A DNA stretch of 64,000 nt from JAHRAW01 sp965226545 (GTDB lineage Bacteria; Pseudomonadota; Gammaproteobacteria; Arenicellales; Poriferihabitantaceae): positions 2,480,001 to 2,544,000 of the forward strand of contig OZ245364.1 of the NCBI GenBank assembly GCA_965226545.1. Reading direction: 5' to 3'. This document shows, in pieces, positions 35,239-44,067 of the stretch. The translations under genes and the position numbers were made by a program. Under the pieces are notes generated by a model. It was not told the origin of the DNA. It searched no databases and worked only from the letters and a program-made list of their open reading frames with translations. Every line of letters starts with the position of its first letter. Within the stretch, counting starts at the first letter, position 1.

Positions 35239-35647
35239 ATGACGATGCCCGATTCGATTGCCAAAAACGCCGCGGCGGCGACCGCAAAACCCGCGGCCAA
35301 GATTAACGGCGCCGCCAATGTGATTTGGCTTAAAGCCAGTTTCACCGCCCTCATCGAAAAAGAGGAGGAAACCGGCTTGTATGTGGCGATTTGTCCGGCG
35401 CTTCCGGCCTGCAGTCAAGGCAAAACTTTTGCCGAAGCGAAAAAAAAACATCGCCGAGGCGATTGAACTGCTAATCGAATATTGCGTCGAAGAGGGCATT
35501 TTGAACGAGGTGTTGCAACAGCACGGCTTTCGTCCGATGGCTGCGTTAAACGGCAAACCGCGCGCCGCAAAACCGCCGGTAACCTCAACCGCCAAAACGC
35601 GGCGGGTGCAAATTCCGGCGGAAGTGCCGGTGATGGCATGCGGTTAA
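35239..35647 (+). pseudogene. HicB-like antitoxin split by a frameshift in an A9 tract
   Basis: The first frame gives an N-terminal half ending GLYVAICPALPACSQGKTFAEAK and stops at about 35466. The second frame carries on as NIAEAIELLIEYCVEEGILNEVL and ends IPAEVPVMACG at 35647. The break is at a run of nine A residues (35440-35448); removing one A restores one continuous HicB that aligns with the intact paralogue at 15482. This could be a true loss, a phase-variable switch, transcriptional slippage on the homopolymer, or a sequencing error. The downstream hicA is intact, and its toxin would be uncontrolled if HicB were really lost, so slippage or error is favoured. Confidence 0.75.
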
Positions 35648-35890
35648 ATGCCAAAATTGCCGGCGGTCAGCACAAAGCGGCGGATTAAATTTTTTGAAGA
35701 CAACGGCTATCGAATTTCGCGGCAAAGCGGCGGTCATATCGCGCTCAGAAAAACCGGCGCAAAATACGCATTGTCGATTCCGAACCACGCCACTGTGTCG
35801 CCCGGCGTCGTGCTTCAATCGCTGCGCAACGCCGGCTTCACGCGACAACAATTGATTGACTCCATTCACCAACGCAAACAGAAAGGTTAA
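35648..35890 (+). CDS. HicA-like mRNA interferase toxin
   Basis: 80 aa: KFFEDNGYRISRQSGGHIAL with the active-site His in GGHI, then SIPNHATVSPGVVLQSLRNA. It begins directly after the hicB stop (TAA-ATG) and ends two bases before the next gene's ATG, so toxin and ABC ATPase are almost certainly on one mRNA. Paralogous to the HicA at 15862. Confidence 0.85.
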   Translation: MPKLPAVSTKRRIKFFEDNGYRISRQSGGHIALRKTGAKYALSIPNHATVSPGVVLQSLRNAGFTRQQLIDSIHQRKQKG

Positions 35891-35892
35891 CC

Positions 35893-37002
35893 ATGTCCGC
35901 ACAACAACCCTTGGTGCGCTTCGTCGACATCCAAAAAAGTTACGACGGCGAATCGCTGATCGTTAAAAACCTCAACTTGGACGTCGCCAAAGGCGAATTT
36001 TTGACGATGCTCGGGCCGTCCGGCTCGGGCAAGACCAGTTGTTTGATGATGCTGGCCGGGTTTGAGCCGGCCACGCACGGCGAGATTTATCTCAACGGGC
36101 GCGGCATCAATCATGTCGCCCCGCACAAACGCGGCATCGGCATGGTGTTCCAAAATTACGCGCTGTTTCCGCACATGACGGTCGCCGAAAATCTCGCCTT
36201 TCCGCTCGAGGTGCGCGACATCGACAAAAGCGCGCGCGACCAAAAAGTGACGCGCGCGTTGGATATGGTGCAACTCGGCGCGTTTGCCGAGCGTCGTCCG
36301 GGGCAATTGTCCGGCGGGCAACAACAACGCGTGGCGGTCGCGCGCTCTTTGGTGTTCGACCCGGATTTGGTGCTAATGGATGAACCGCTCGGTGCGCTCG
36401 ATAAAAATCTGCGCGAACAGATGCAGTATGAAATTAAGCACATCCACGAAAACCTCGGGCTGACCGTGGTGTATGTCACCCACGACCAAAGCGAAGCGTT
36501 GACCATGTCCAACCGCATTGCGGTGTTAAACGACGGCGTGATTCAACAATGCGCATCGCCCGAAGAATTGTATGAAAAACCCAAAAATGCCTTTTGCGCC
36601 AACTTTATCGGCGAGAATAATCGCCTGCTGGGCAAAGTCACCGAGGATCTCGGCGATAACGTGAAAGTGCAAGTGGACGATGTCGGCAAGACCGGCGAGA
36701 CCGTGGTCGCGAGCAAAATTAATGTGCAAGGCGGCGCCGGCGTGCGCACCACTTTATCGTTGCGTCCCGAACGCGTTGTGGTGGCGCCGCCGAAAGGCTC
36801 GCTGGCGAATATTTTTTCCGCGCGCGCCGAGGAATTGATTTATCTTGGCGACCACATTCGCACGCGGTTTACCGTTTGCGGACACGACGATTTTATTGTC
36901 AAAATCCCCAATTCCGCCGCGCACGCGCAGTTGCGAAAAGGCGACACGGTGAACATCGGCTGGAACGCCGAAGATTGCCGCGCACTCGACCCGTCGGATT
37001 AA
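35893..37002 (+). CDS. potA: Polyamine-type ABC transporter ATP-binding protein (PotA-like)
   Basis: 369 aa. Walker A GPSGSGKTSCLMMLAGFE, Q-loop FQNYALFPHMTVAENL, signature LSGGQQQRVAVARSL, Walker B LVLMDEPLGALD and H-loop VTHDQSEAL, followed by the C-terminal TOBE regulatory domain (LSLRPERVVV). Typical of PotA/PotG and related ATPases. The ATG lies 2 bp after the hicA stop, and the sequence GAAAGG in the hicA end serves as its ribosome binding site. First ABC gene of a six-gene run. Confidence 0.9.
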   Translation: MSAQQPLVRFVDIQKSYDGESLIVKNLNLDVAKGEFLTMLGPSGSGKTSCLMMLAGFEPATHGEIYLNGRGINHVAPHKRGIGMVFQNYALFPHMTVAENLAFPLEVRDIDKSARDQKVTRALDMVQLGAFAERRPGQLSGGQQQRVAVARSLVFDPDLVLMDEPLGALDKNLREQMQYEIKHIHENLGLTVVYVTHDQSEALTMSNRIAVLNDGVIQQCASPEELYEKPKNAFCANFIGENNRLLGKVTEDLGDNVKVQVDDVGKTGETVVASKINVQGGAGVRTTLSLRPERVVVAPPKGSLANIFSARAEELIYLGDHIRTRFTVCGHDDFIVKIPNSAAHAQLRKGDTVNIGWNAEDCRALDPSD

Positions 37003-37196
37003 CCCCGCCTTCGACGCCAACGACGCGCGTCGGCGCGATTTACATACGGCGGCAAATGCTTTATATTTTGCGGATGCATTGTCGCTTGTATCGCGCACTT
37101 GTAACGCACACTTGCATCACATTTTATCCACGCCGCATTCGAACGAATGCATTTACCAAACGTTTCATCCAATTTTTTTCGCACGAGGAAACTCAA

Positions 37197-38318
37197 ATGA
37201 ACGCTATGAAGAAAACCTCAAAATCGCTGTTGTCAATCGCGGTGATTGCCGCGATTGCAGTCGGCGCGTGGTACATGTTTGTTAAGCCGCAAGGCGCGAT
37301 TGACATGGTCATCGTGTCGTGGGGCGGCGCCTACACCGCCAGCCAACAAAAGGCGTATCACGACCCGTACATGAGCAACAACCCGGGCGTCAACATCGTA
37401 AACGATGATTCATCGAACGAAGCGGTCGCCAAACTTCGCGCGATGAACGAAGCCGACAATGTAACTTGGTCGTTGGTCGACGTGGTTGCATCCGACGCCT
37501 TGTTGCTGTGCGAAGAAGGCTTGCTCGAAGAAGTCGACCATAATCAAGTCCTGGCCGCGGCGCCCGACGGCACGCCGGCAACCGAAGATTTCGGCTCGTT
37601 GATTGTCTCGCCGTGCTGGATTCCGCAAATCGTTTATTCGACCGCGTTTGGCTATCGCACCGATTTGGTCAAAGTGCCGCCGACCACGATTGCCGACGTG
37701 TTTGATTTGGCGAAAATTCCCGGCAAACGCTCGCTGGAAAAACGCCCGATTAACAATCTCGAATGGGCGTTGATTGCCGACGGCGTGCCGGCTAATCGGG
37801 TCTATCAAGAACTTGCCACCGACGCCGGCGTCGACCGCGCGTTCGCCAAATTGGACACGATTCGCGATTCGGTCGTGTGGTGGGAAAAAGGCGCGCAAAC
37901 CCCGCAACTGCTGGCCGACGGCGAAGTGGTGATGGGCTCGACTTACAACGGCCGGTTGTTCTCGATTATCGAAGAGGAAAAACAGCCGGTTGCGATGATG
38001 TGGGATTGGCAAGTGTATGACTTGGACGGCTGGGTAATCCCCAAAGGCGCGCCGCATCTCGCCGAAGTGTTGAAGTATGTGCGCTTCGCCACCGACACCC
38101 AACGTCTCGCCGACCAAGCGAAATACATCTCCTATGGCCCGGCGCGCAAATCATCGGCGCCGTTGGTCGGCAAACACGCCGAACTCGGCATCGACATGGC
38201 GCCGCACATGCCAACCGCCCCGGCAAACGCCAAGAACACGTTGCTGTTTAATTACGAGTTCTGGGCTGACAACAAGGACGATTTGACCGAGCGCTTCAAC
38301 GCTTGGTTGGCGAATTAA
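37197..38318 (+). CDS. ABC transporter substrate-binding protein (PotD/PotF-like)
   Basis: 373 aa extracytoplasmic solute-binding protein. The N-terminal hydrophobic segment (LLSIAVIAAIAVGAWYMFV) may remain as an anchor, since no clear cleavage site is present. VIVSWGGAYTASQQKAYHDP and EVVMGSTYNGRLFSIIEEEK are typical of the spermidine/putrescine-binding family. GAGG lies at a good distance upstream of the ATG, and a TATATT box is visible near 37060. The ligand may be a polyamine or another small cation; sequence does not decide. Confidence 0.88.
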   Translation: MNAMKKTSKSLLSIAVIAAIAVGAWYMFVKPQGAIDMVIVSWGGAYTASQQKAYHDPYMSNNPGVNIVNDDSSNEAVAKLRAMNEADNVTWSLVDVVASDALLLCEEGLLEEVDHNQVLAAAPDGTPATEDFGSLIVSPCWIPQIVYSTAFGYRTDLVKVPPTTIADVFDLAKIPGKRSLEKRPINNLEWALIADGVPANRVYQELATDAGVDRAFAKLDTIRDSVVWWEKGAQTPQLLADGEVVMGSTYNGRLFSIIEEEKQPVAMMWDWQVYDLDGWVIPKGAPHLAEVLKYVRFATDTQRLADQAKYISYGPARKSSAPLVGKHAELGIDMAPHMPTAPANAKNTLLFNYEFWADNKDDLTERFNAWLAN

Positions 38319-38344
38319 TCGTCCTGTAAATCGCGCCCGCGTCG

Positions 38345-38533
38345 ATGCGAAATCCGCTGCAAATCGTTCGCTTTGACAAAGGCGCAGTGCGCAAGGACCT
38401 TCGGCAATTTGGGGTTCTTGTAGTGGCCGCCGGGGTGATTGGCTATTTTATCGAGCCAATCGCCCACGGCGCCCAGTACGCCATTTTATTGGGATTGATT
38501 GTTTGGTGTGGCGCAATTGTCTACACTGAATAA
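38345..38533 (+). CDS. Small two-helix membrane protein inside the ABC operon
   Basis: 62 aa. A basic, polar start (about 20 residues) is followed by two hydrophobic segments, VLVVAAGVIGYFIEP and YAILLGLIVWCGAIVYT. It lies between the binding-protein gene and the permease genes on the same strand with short gaps. Not recognised; a small accessory subunit of the transporter is a reasonable guess from position only. Confidence 0.55.
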   Translation: MRNPLQIVRFDKGAVRKDLRQFGVLVVAAGVIGYFIEPIAHGAQYAILLGLIVWCGAIVYTE

Positions 38534-38562
38534 ACTTTTAAGGCAACCATGAGGAAATCATT

Positions 38563-38709
38563 ATGTCCAGTGCAACTTCGTTTTACATCACCTTAACCTT
38601 CGTCGCGGTGGTAATGCTGAGTGTGTTGTATTTCGGCAAAGATATCAACGACGATTCATCCGATGATGAACCCAAGCGCGCGAAACCGAAGCGGTCGAAA
38701 TCGCGTTGA
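38563..38709 (+). CDS. Very small single-pass membrane protein (48 aa) inside the ABC operon
   Basis: Starts behind a strong GAGGAAA ribosome binding site. One hydrophobic helix (FYITLTFVAVVMLSVLYF) is followed by an acidic stretch (DINDDSSDDE) and a basic end (KRAKPKRSKSR). Topology would place the charged tail in the cytoplasm. Too short for most gene callers. It sits 29 bp after the previous small gene and 64 bp before the permease. No family recognised. Confidence 0.55.
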   Translation: MSSATSFYITLTFVAVVMLSVLYFGKDINDDSSDDEPKRAKPKRSKSR

Positions 38710-38773
38710 TTCGCGCTTCGCATGCAATGCGGCGCGCCATCGATAAACGCGCCGCATTGTGAACCATAAAAAC

Positions 38774-40054
38774 ATGACGACCGATTCAACCACCGCGCCT
38801 TCACCGACCAACGAACTGTTGGTCACCGCCGACGGCACGCCGCTCAAAGTCAGTTTGGCGCGCGCGCAACGGCGCGGCAAACTCAAGGCGTTGGGATTGG
38901 TTGCGCCGTTGTTTGTGTTTATCGTGTTTGCGTTTTTTGTGCCGATTATCGACATGCTGTTTCGCAGCGTCGAAAACCAACTGGTCGGCGAAGTGCTCAA
39001 CCGCAGCATTCCGCTGGTGCATCAGTGGGATGAAACCGGCGGGCAATTGCCCGATGAAGCGGTGTTCGCCGCGCTCGCCGCCGATTTAATCGACGCCAAA
39101 AAGGCGCGCACCGCCGGCAAAGTCGGGCGACGATTGAATTATGAAAAACCCGGCTTCTCCGGATTGTTTCGCAAAACCACGCGCAAAGTCGCCGACCTCG
39201 CGCCGCCGTATCGCGAATCCTTCATCGCCATCGAACCCAAATGGGGCGACCTCGATACATGGCGCGTGCTCAAACGCGAAAGCGCGCGCTACACCATCTC
39301 CTATTATCTCGCCGCATTGGATTTGGGCTATTCGGCCGCCGGCGATATTGTCGCCAACGACGCCGAACGACGCATTTACGTCAAACTCTTTTGGCGCACA
39401 ATGTGGATGAGTTTATTGATTACCGTGCTGTGTTTAATTCTCGCGTATCCGGTCGCCTATCTGCTGTCGGTGCTGCCGACCGCCAAGAGCAATTTGTTGA
39501 TTATCCTGGTGCTGCTGCCGTTTTGGACTTCGCTTCTGGTGCGCACCACCGCGTGGATTGCATTGCTGCAGCAAGAGGGCGTGATAAACGATGTGTTGGT
39601 GTGGATTGGGTTGGTCGCCGACGACAATCGGCTGGCGATGATTCACAACCGCACCGGCACGATTATCGCGATGGTGCATATCCTGTTGCCGTTTATGGTG
39701 CTGCCGTTGTACAGCGTGATGAAAACCATCCCGCCAAGTTACATGCGCGCCGCCGAATCGCTCGGCGCATCGCCGGCGACCGCGTTTATGCGCGTGTATG
39801 TTCCCAACACCGTCGCCGGCATCGGCGCCGGGGCGATTTTGGTGTTCATTTTGGCGATTGGTTATTACATCACCCCGGCCTTGGTCGGCGGGCAAAGCGG
39901 CACCTTGATTAGCAACTTCATCGCTTATCACATGTCCAGTTCGCTCAACTGGGGGTTGGCCGCCGCACTCGGCGCGATTTTGCTTGGCGTGGTGTTGGTG
40001 CTGTATTTTCTGTACGACAAAATCGTCGGCATCGACAACATGAAACTTGGCTAA
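38774..40054 (+). CDS. potB: ABC transporter permease (PotB-like) with a large periplasmic insertion
   Basis: 426 aa from ATG (a GTG five codons upstream is possible). TM1 (ALGLVAPLFVFIVFAFFVP) is followed by ~130 soluble residues before the core permease, which has the EAA-type loop AAESLGASPATAFMRVYVPN that contacts the ATPase. PotB/PotH are normally ~280-310 aa, so the loop is an addition shared by some related permeases. Acts with the permease that follows. Confidence 0.9.
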   Translation: MTTDSTTAPSPTNELLVTADGTPLKVSLARAQRRGKLKALGLVAPLFVFIVFAFFVPIIDMLFRSVENQLVGEVLNRSIPLVHQWDETGGQLPDEAVFAALAADLIDAKKARTAGKVGRRLNYEKPGFSGLFRKTTRKVADLAPPYRESFIAIEPKWGDLDTWRVLKRESARYTISYYLAALDLGYSAAGDIVANDAERRIYVKLFWRTMWMSLLITVLCLILAYPVAYLLSVLPTAKSNLLIILVLLPFWTSLLVRTTAWIALLQQEGVINDVLVWIGLVADDNRLAMIHNRTGTIIAMVHILLPFMVLPLYSVMKTIPPSYMRAAESLGASPATAFMRVYVPNTVAGIGAGAILVFILAIGYYITPALVGGQSGTLISNFIAYHMSSSLNWGLAAALGAILLGVVLVLYFLYDKIVGIDNMKLG

Positions 40055-40077
40055 CCACAACCGCATCACAACTCATC

Positions 40078-40929
40078 ATGCCGCTTCCCATTTATAAAAC
40101 CACCGCCCAACGCATTTGGCATTGGGTGTATTTGGCGTTTTGCGCGTTGGTGTTTTTCTTTTTGATTGCGCCGATAGTCGTCATCATTCCGCTGTCGTTT
40201 AACGCCGTGCCGTTTTTCACCTTTACCCCGGAGATGCTGTCGCTCGACCCGGCCGGCTATTCGCTCAAATGGTACGCCGATTTTTTCACCAACCCCAATT
40301 GGCAAGGCGCGGTTAAAAACAGTTTGGTGATTGCGGTGTTCGCCACCCTCATCTCGACCGCACTCGGCACGGTCGCCGCACTTGGCTTAAGTCGCCCCGA
40401 GATGCCGTATAAATCCGTGGTGATGGGCGTGTTGATTTCGCCGATGATTGTGCCGCTGATTATCTCCGCGGCCGGGATGTATTTTTTCTACAGCAAAATC
40501 GGTCTGGCGTCGACGCATCTTGGCGTGGTGCTGGCGCACGCCGCACTCGGCACGCCGTTTGTCGTCATCACCGTCACCGCCACCTTGGTCGGCTTCGACC
40601 ACAATTTAATTCGCGCAGCCGCCACCTTGGGCGCATCGCCGCAGCACGCTTTCTTTCGCGTCATCGTGCCGTTGATTTTGCCGGGCGTCATCTCCGGGGC
40701 GTTGTTTGCGTTCATCACCTCCTTCGACGAAGTGGTGGTGGTGTTGTTTGTCGGCAGTTATGAACAGCGCACGATTCCCTGGCAGATGTTTTCCGGCATC
40801 CGCGAACAAATCAGCCCGACGATTCTCGCCGTCGCCACCTTGTTGATTATCACCTCGATTTTGTTGCTCACCTCAGTCGAATTATTGCGCCGCCGCGGCG
40901 AACGCCTGCGCGGCATCGCACCGCAATAG
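40078..40929 (+). CDS. potC: ABC transporter permease (PotC-like)
   Basis: 283 aa, six helices. LIAPIVVIIPLSFNAVPFFTF near the start, the RAAATLGASPQHAFFRVIVP EAA loop, and SGALFAFITSFDEVVVVLFV. Family-standard length. Second permease of the operon hicBA-potA-binding protein-two small genes-potB-potC, ending convergently with the next gene 41 bp away. Confidence 0.92.
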   Translation: MPLPIYKTTAQRIWHWVYLAFCALVFFFLIAPIVVIIPLSFNAVPFFTFTPEMLSLDPAGYSLKWYADFFTNPNWQGAVKNSLVIAVFATLISTALGTVAALGLSRPEMPYKSVVMGVLISPMIVPLIISAAGMYFFYSKIGLASTHLGVVLAHAALGTPFVVITVTATLVGFDHNLIRAAATLGASPQHAFFRVIVPLILPGVISGALFAFITSFDEVVVVLFVGSYEQRTIPWQMFSGIREQISPTILAVATLLIITSILLLTSVELLRRRGERLRGIAPQ

Positions 40930-40969
40930 CGTTTATTTTAATCGCGACTTGCGCCGCACCTTAATCGCG

Positions 40970-41887
40970 TCACTGCAGCGCATGCACATCGCCGATGCGA
41001 TGCACAACATTGCCGTCGATTAATTCATCCGCCGCCGGCCACCACATTTGGTCGGCCGCATGCACAAACACGCGGCGCAAAAACTGCGCGGTAACGCCCT
41101 GTTGTTTAAACAACTCGATGTCCTTGGCGTGTTCGGCGTCGATATCCACCACCGGCAAGGCCGCGTAATTTTTATACCGGTGAAAACCGATGCGCGCATC
41201 GACGCCGAGCGTGCGCGTCGTGCCGGCGATAAACGCGGTCGCGCATGACGACGCGCATTTTTCCAATGAATAGGTCGCCAATCGATGCTCGCGCACCAGT
41301 TTCGCCAAGCCGCGCCCTTCGTAAATTTGCCCGCCGCCGCTGTCCAAAATAATCCCGCGCACGCGCGGATTATCGGCCAACAACCGCGCGACATCTTTGG
41401 TGACGCCAACCTGCAGCGCACCGCGCAAATGAATCAACGCGCCGTCGCCGACCACTTCCAACGCATAATCGCGCACCGGCGCAACGCGCGGCGATTGTTG
41501 CGCGCGCCATTCGCGCTGATGCGCGAGATACGATTGTGCGCTCGAGATGCTCGCGGTCAACGTCGCGGCAACGCTCAACACCACCGCGCCTTCGGCGGCC
41601 AACGCCCAAATGCGTTCGGTGCGCGCGGCGATGCATCGCTCACAAGCGCGCACCAAGCCAATCGCCTGCCATGGATAAATCACCAACCGCACCGCGACAA
41701 AAAACCCAATCACCGCGAATGTCACGCGCGCCTCGCCGGTCACATACGGCGGCAACACAAACCGCTCGGCATAGTTCAGCGCGACAAACGGCGCCAGGAA
41801 ATTCAACCAAAACGAAACCGCCAATGAACATTCGCCGCGCCAATGCCGCCCGACATACCCGTACCGCGCGCGCGTCGTCGGCTTCAT
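40970..41887 (-). CDS. Membrane-anchored ClpP/crotonase-fold protein (COG3904-like)
   Basis: 305 aa from MKPTTRAR (an alternative start lies 11 codons upstream). The N-terminal part has two or three hydrophobic segments (SFWLNFLAPFVALNYAERFV, FAVIGFFVAVRLVIYPW, AEGAVVLSVAATLTASI) and a CERC pair. The C-terminal half is a ClpP-like fold: GIILDSGGGQIYEGRGLAKL, then YSLEKCASSCATAFIAG with a candidate nucleophile Ser, then GFHRYK with a candidate His. Similar proteins are annotated as predicted periplasmic proteases. Two Cys flank the Ser, so it may be disulfide-stabilised outside the cytoplasm. Target unknown. Confidence 0.65.
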   Translation of the reverse strand: MKPTTRARYGYVGRHWRGECSLAVSFWLNFLAPFVALNYAERFVLPPYVTGEARVTFAVIGFFVAVRLVIYPWQAIGLVRACERCIAARTERIWALAAEGAVVLSVAATLTASISSAQSYLAHQREWRAQQSPRVAPVRDYALEVVGDGALIHLRGALQVGVTKDVARLLADNPRVRGIILDSGGGQIYEGRGLAKLVREHRLATYSLEKCASSCATAFIAGTTRTLGVDARIGFHRYKNYAALPVVDIDAEHAKDIELFKQQGVTAQFLRRVFVHAADQMWWPAADELIDGNVVHRIGDVHALQ

Positions 41888-42084
41888 TGCGGCTTGCATC
41901 GCAGTGTGCATCGCGCGCAATCGGGCGCGCGATTAACGCGCGGCGAGTAAATGATGCGGGCGTTTACGCGCATGCGTCCACCATACAGCAACGCCGCGAA
42001 TTTATGGTAAAATGGAAATTCGCCGGCGGCTTATCGCAGTCGACCCAACCACTTTCGAACCCGTCCCCCCTCGAACCATTAGCG

Positions 42085-42825
42085 ATGAAAAAAGCGTTAT
42101 CCGTCGCCGCCGTGTTGTTGTTGAGCGCGTGCGCATCGACGCCACAAGACGAAGTCGCCGACGCCGACAAAGCATCGGAAGTCAGCGCACCGCCCAATCC
42201 GGGCGGATTGTTTGCCGAGCAACGGCAATCGGCGCGCCGCTCAGGGCTGGCGGTGCCGCCGGATTTGCTCGATTCGGCCAATCAAAACGTGCGCGACAAA
42301 GCACTCGATAAACCGGATGAATCTTTGCGCGTGTTGCCCGAGGTTATCGGCGTCGACATTAAAACCAAGGACGGCAAATCATGGCTGGAAATCGACGCCG
42401 ATGCGACCGAAGTGTGGCGCAAGTTGACCGACTTTTGGGCGTTTTACGAAATCGAATTGGTGCAGTATCAACCCGAAGCCGGCTTGATGGAAACCGATTG
42501 GTTCGCCAAAAAAACCGACGACGTCAAACAAGGCTACGGCACCGAAAGTTACAGCCAACTGGCCGGCGAATTGTTGCAGGCGTTGTTTAACCGCTCGACC
42601 ACGTTGGACAAATACACCTTGCGCCTCGAACGCAACGGCGCCGACGGCACGCGCGTGTTTGCCTCGCATCGCGCGCGCGAAAAAATCTCCCAACAACCCA
42701 AAAACAAACAGGATCCGGTGGTGTTCGAATGGGTCGAGCGCGACGGCGACGGCGAAAAGGTCGCGCAATTGCTGCAAAGCATCGTGTTGCTGTTCGATTC
42801 GGGCGCGGCCGACGAGCCGGCCTAA
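42085..42825 (+). CDS. bamC: Outer-membrane assembly lipoprotein BamC (NlpB)
   Basis: 246 aa. Signal peptide MKKALSVAAVLLLSAC with lipobox LSAC (Cys16), an unstructured segment containing GLAVPPDLL, then helix-grip domains (WLEIDADATEVWRKLTDFWA, LMETDWFAKK). BamC is an accessory lipoprotein of the BAM complex. The long open frame upstream (to 41536) lacks any basis. In E. coli bamC follows dapA; here it heads a glycosyltransferase cluster. Confidence 0.88.
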   Translation: MKKALSVAAVLLLSACASTPQDEVADADKASEVSAPPNPGGLFAEQRQSARRSGLAVPPDLLDSANQNVRDKALDKPDESLRVLPEVIGVDIKTKDGKSWLEIDADATEVWRKLTDFWAFYEIELVQYQPEAGLMETDWFAKKTDDVKQGYGTESYSQLAGELLQALFNRSTTLDKYTLRLERNGADGTRVFASHRAREKISQQPKNKQDPVVFEWVERDGDGEKVAQLLQSIVLLFDSGAADEPA

Positions 42826-42867
42826 CCCGCGCGATTTCGCGCACGCCGCACGCGCGGCACACCCGCC

Positions 42868-44040
42868 ATGCGTTCCCGCTTAGACAACGCCCGCGTGCTG
42901 ATTTACAGCCACGACACCTTCGGGCTCGGGCATCTGCGCCGCTGTCGCGCGATTGCGCATGAATTGGTCGGGCGCTTCAAGGGCATCTCGGTGCTGGTGT
43001 TGTCCGGTTCGCCGGTCATCGGCAGTTTCGAATTTCGCGCGCGCGTCGATTTTGTGCGCATCCCCGGTGTCATCAAACTTAAAGACGGCAGTTACACCTC
43101 GCTTGGCTTGCACATCGATTTGGAGCGCACCATGGCGATTCGCGCGGCGATTATCCGCCAAACCGCCGAGGCGTTTCGCCCGGATTTGTTTTTGGTCGAT
43201 AAGGAACCGCTCGGTCTCGAAAGCGAAGTCGGCGAGACATTAAAACTGTTGCGCGACAAAGGCGCGCGCACCGTGCTCGGCTTGCGCGACGTACTCGACG
43301 ACGCCGATGCATTGCGCGGCGAATGGCAGCGCAAGGCGGCGTTGCCGGCGATGCGCGAGTTGTACGATGAAATTTGGATTTACGGCGTCGAGTCGTTTTA
43401 TCACCCGTTGCGCGGCATCGATGTCGGCGCCGAGATAGAGGACAAAACCATTTTCACCGGCTATCTCAAACGCCCGCCGCTCGAGGACGACGGCGGCGCG
43501 CCCGAGTCGCCGTATCTTCTCATCTCGCCCGGCGGCGGCAAGGACGGCGAGGAGATGGTTGACCAAGCGTTGCGCGCATTAACCCGCCGCAAACAACACG
43601 CGCCGGGGGCGTTGGTTGTGCTCGGGCCGTTTATGGATTCGGCCAAGCGCGCGCATTTTAAGCGCATCGCCAACGCGGCCGGCGACATTCGCATTCTCGA
43701 CCAACATCCGCGTTTGGAAAATTTAATCGATCGCGCCGAAGGGTTAATCAGCATGGGCGGCTACAACACCTTTTGCGAAATTTTAAGTTTTGACAAGCCG
43801 GCGATTGTGTTGCCGCGCGCCACGCCGCGCACCGAACAATTGATTCGCGCGCGCCGCGCGGCCGAGTTGGGGTTGGTGTCGATGCTCGAGCCGCATCAAA
43901 ACCGCGTCGAGGATTTGTTGCCGCTGATTGACAATCTGCACGCCCAACCGCGCCCGTCGGCGCATCTGCCGCGCGGCATGTTGGACGGCATGGACACGCT
44001 GTGCGCGCGGGTGGTGTCGATGCTTGCGCCGCAACAATAA
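42868..44040 (+). CDS. Glycosyltransferase, COG4671 family
   Basis: 390 aa GT-B type enzyme, related in layout to MurG/GT28. IYSHDTFGLGHLRRCRAIAH at the N-terminus, LLISPGGGKDGEEMVDQAL in the hinge region, and the donor-site MGGYNTFCEILSFDKPAIVLPR in the C-domain. No TM segment. Acceptor and donor unknown. Paralogue of the following gene (28 bp gap), with the deacetylase after that; the trio probably decorates an exported polysaccharide. Confidence 0.83.
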   Translation: MRSRLDNARVLIYSHDTFGLGHLRRCRAIAHELVGRFKGISVLVLSGSPVIGSFEFRARVDFVRIPGVIKLKDGSYTSLGLHIDLERTMAIRAAIIRQTAEAFRPDLFLVDKEPLGLESEVGETLKLLRDKGARTVLGLRDVLDDADALRGEWQRKAALPAMRELYDEIWIYGVESFYHPLRGIDVGAEIEDKTIFTGYLKRPPLEDDGGAPESPYLLISPGGGKDGEEMVDQALRALTRRKQHAPGALVVLGPFMDSAKRAHFKRIANAAGDIRILDQHPRLENLIDRAEGLISMGGYNTFCEILSFDKPAIVLPRATPRTEQLIRARRAAELGLVSMLEPHQNRVEDLLPLIDNLHAQPRPSAHLPRGMLDGMDTLCARVVSMLAPQQ

Positions 44041-44067
44041 TCCACAACACTCATATTAGGCGCGGCA

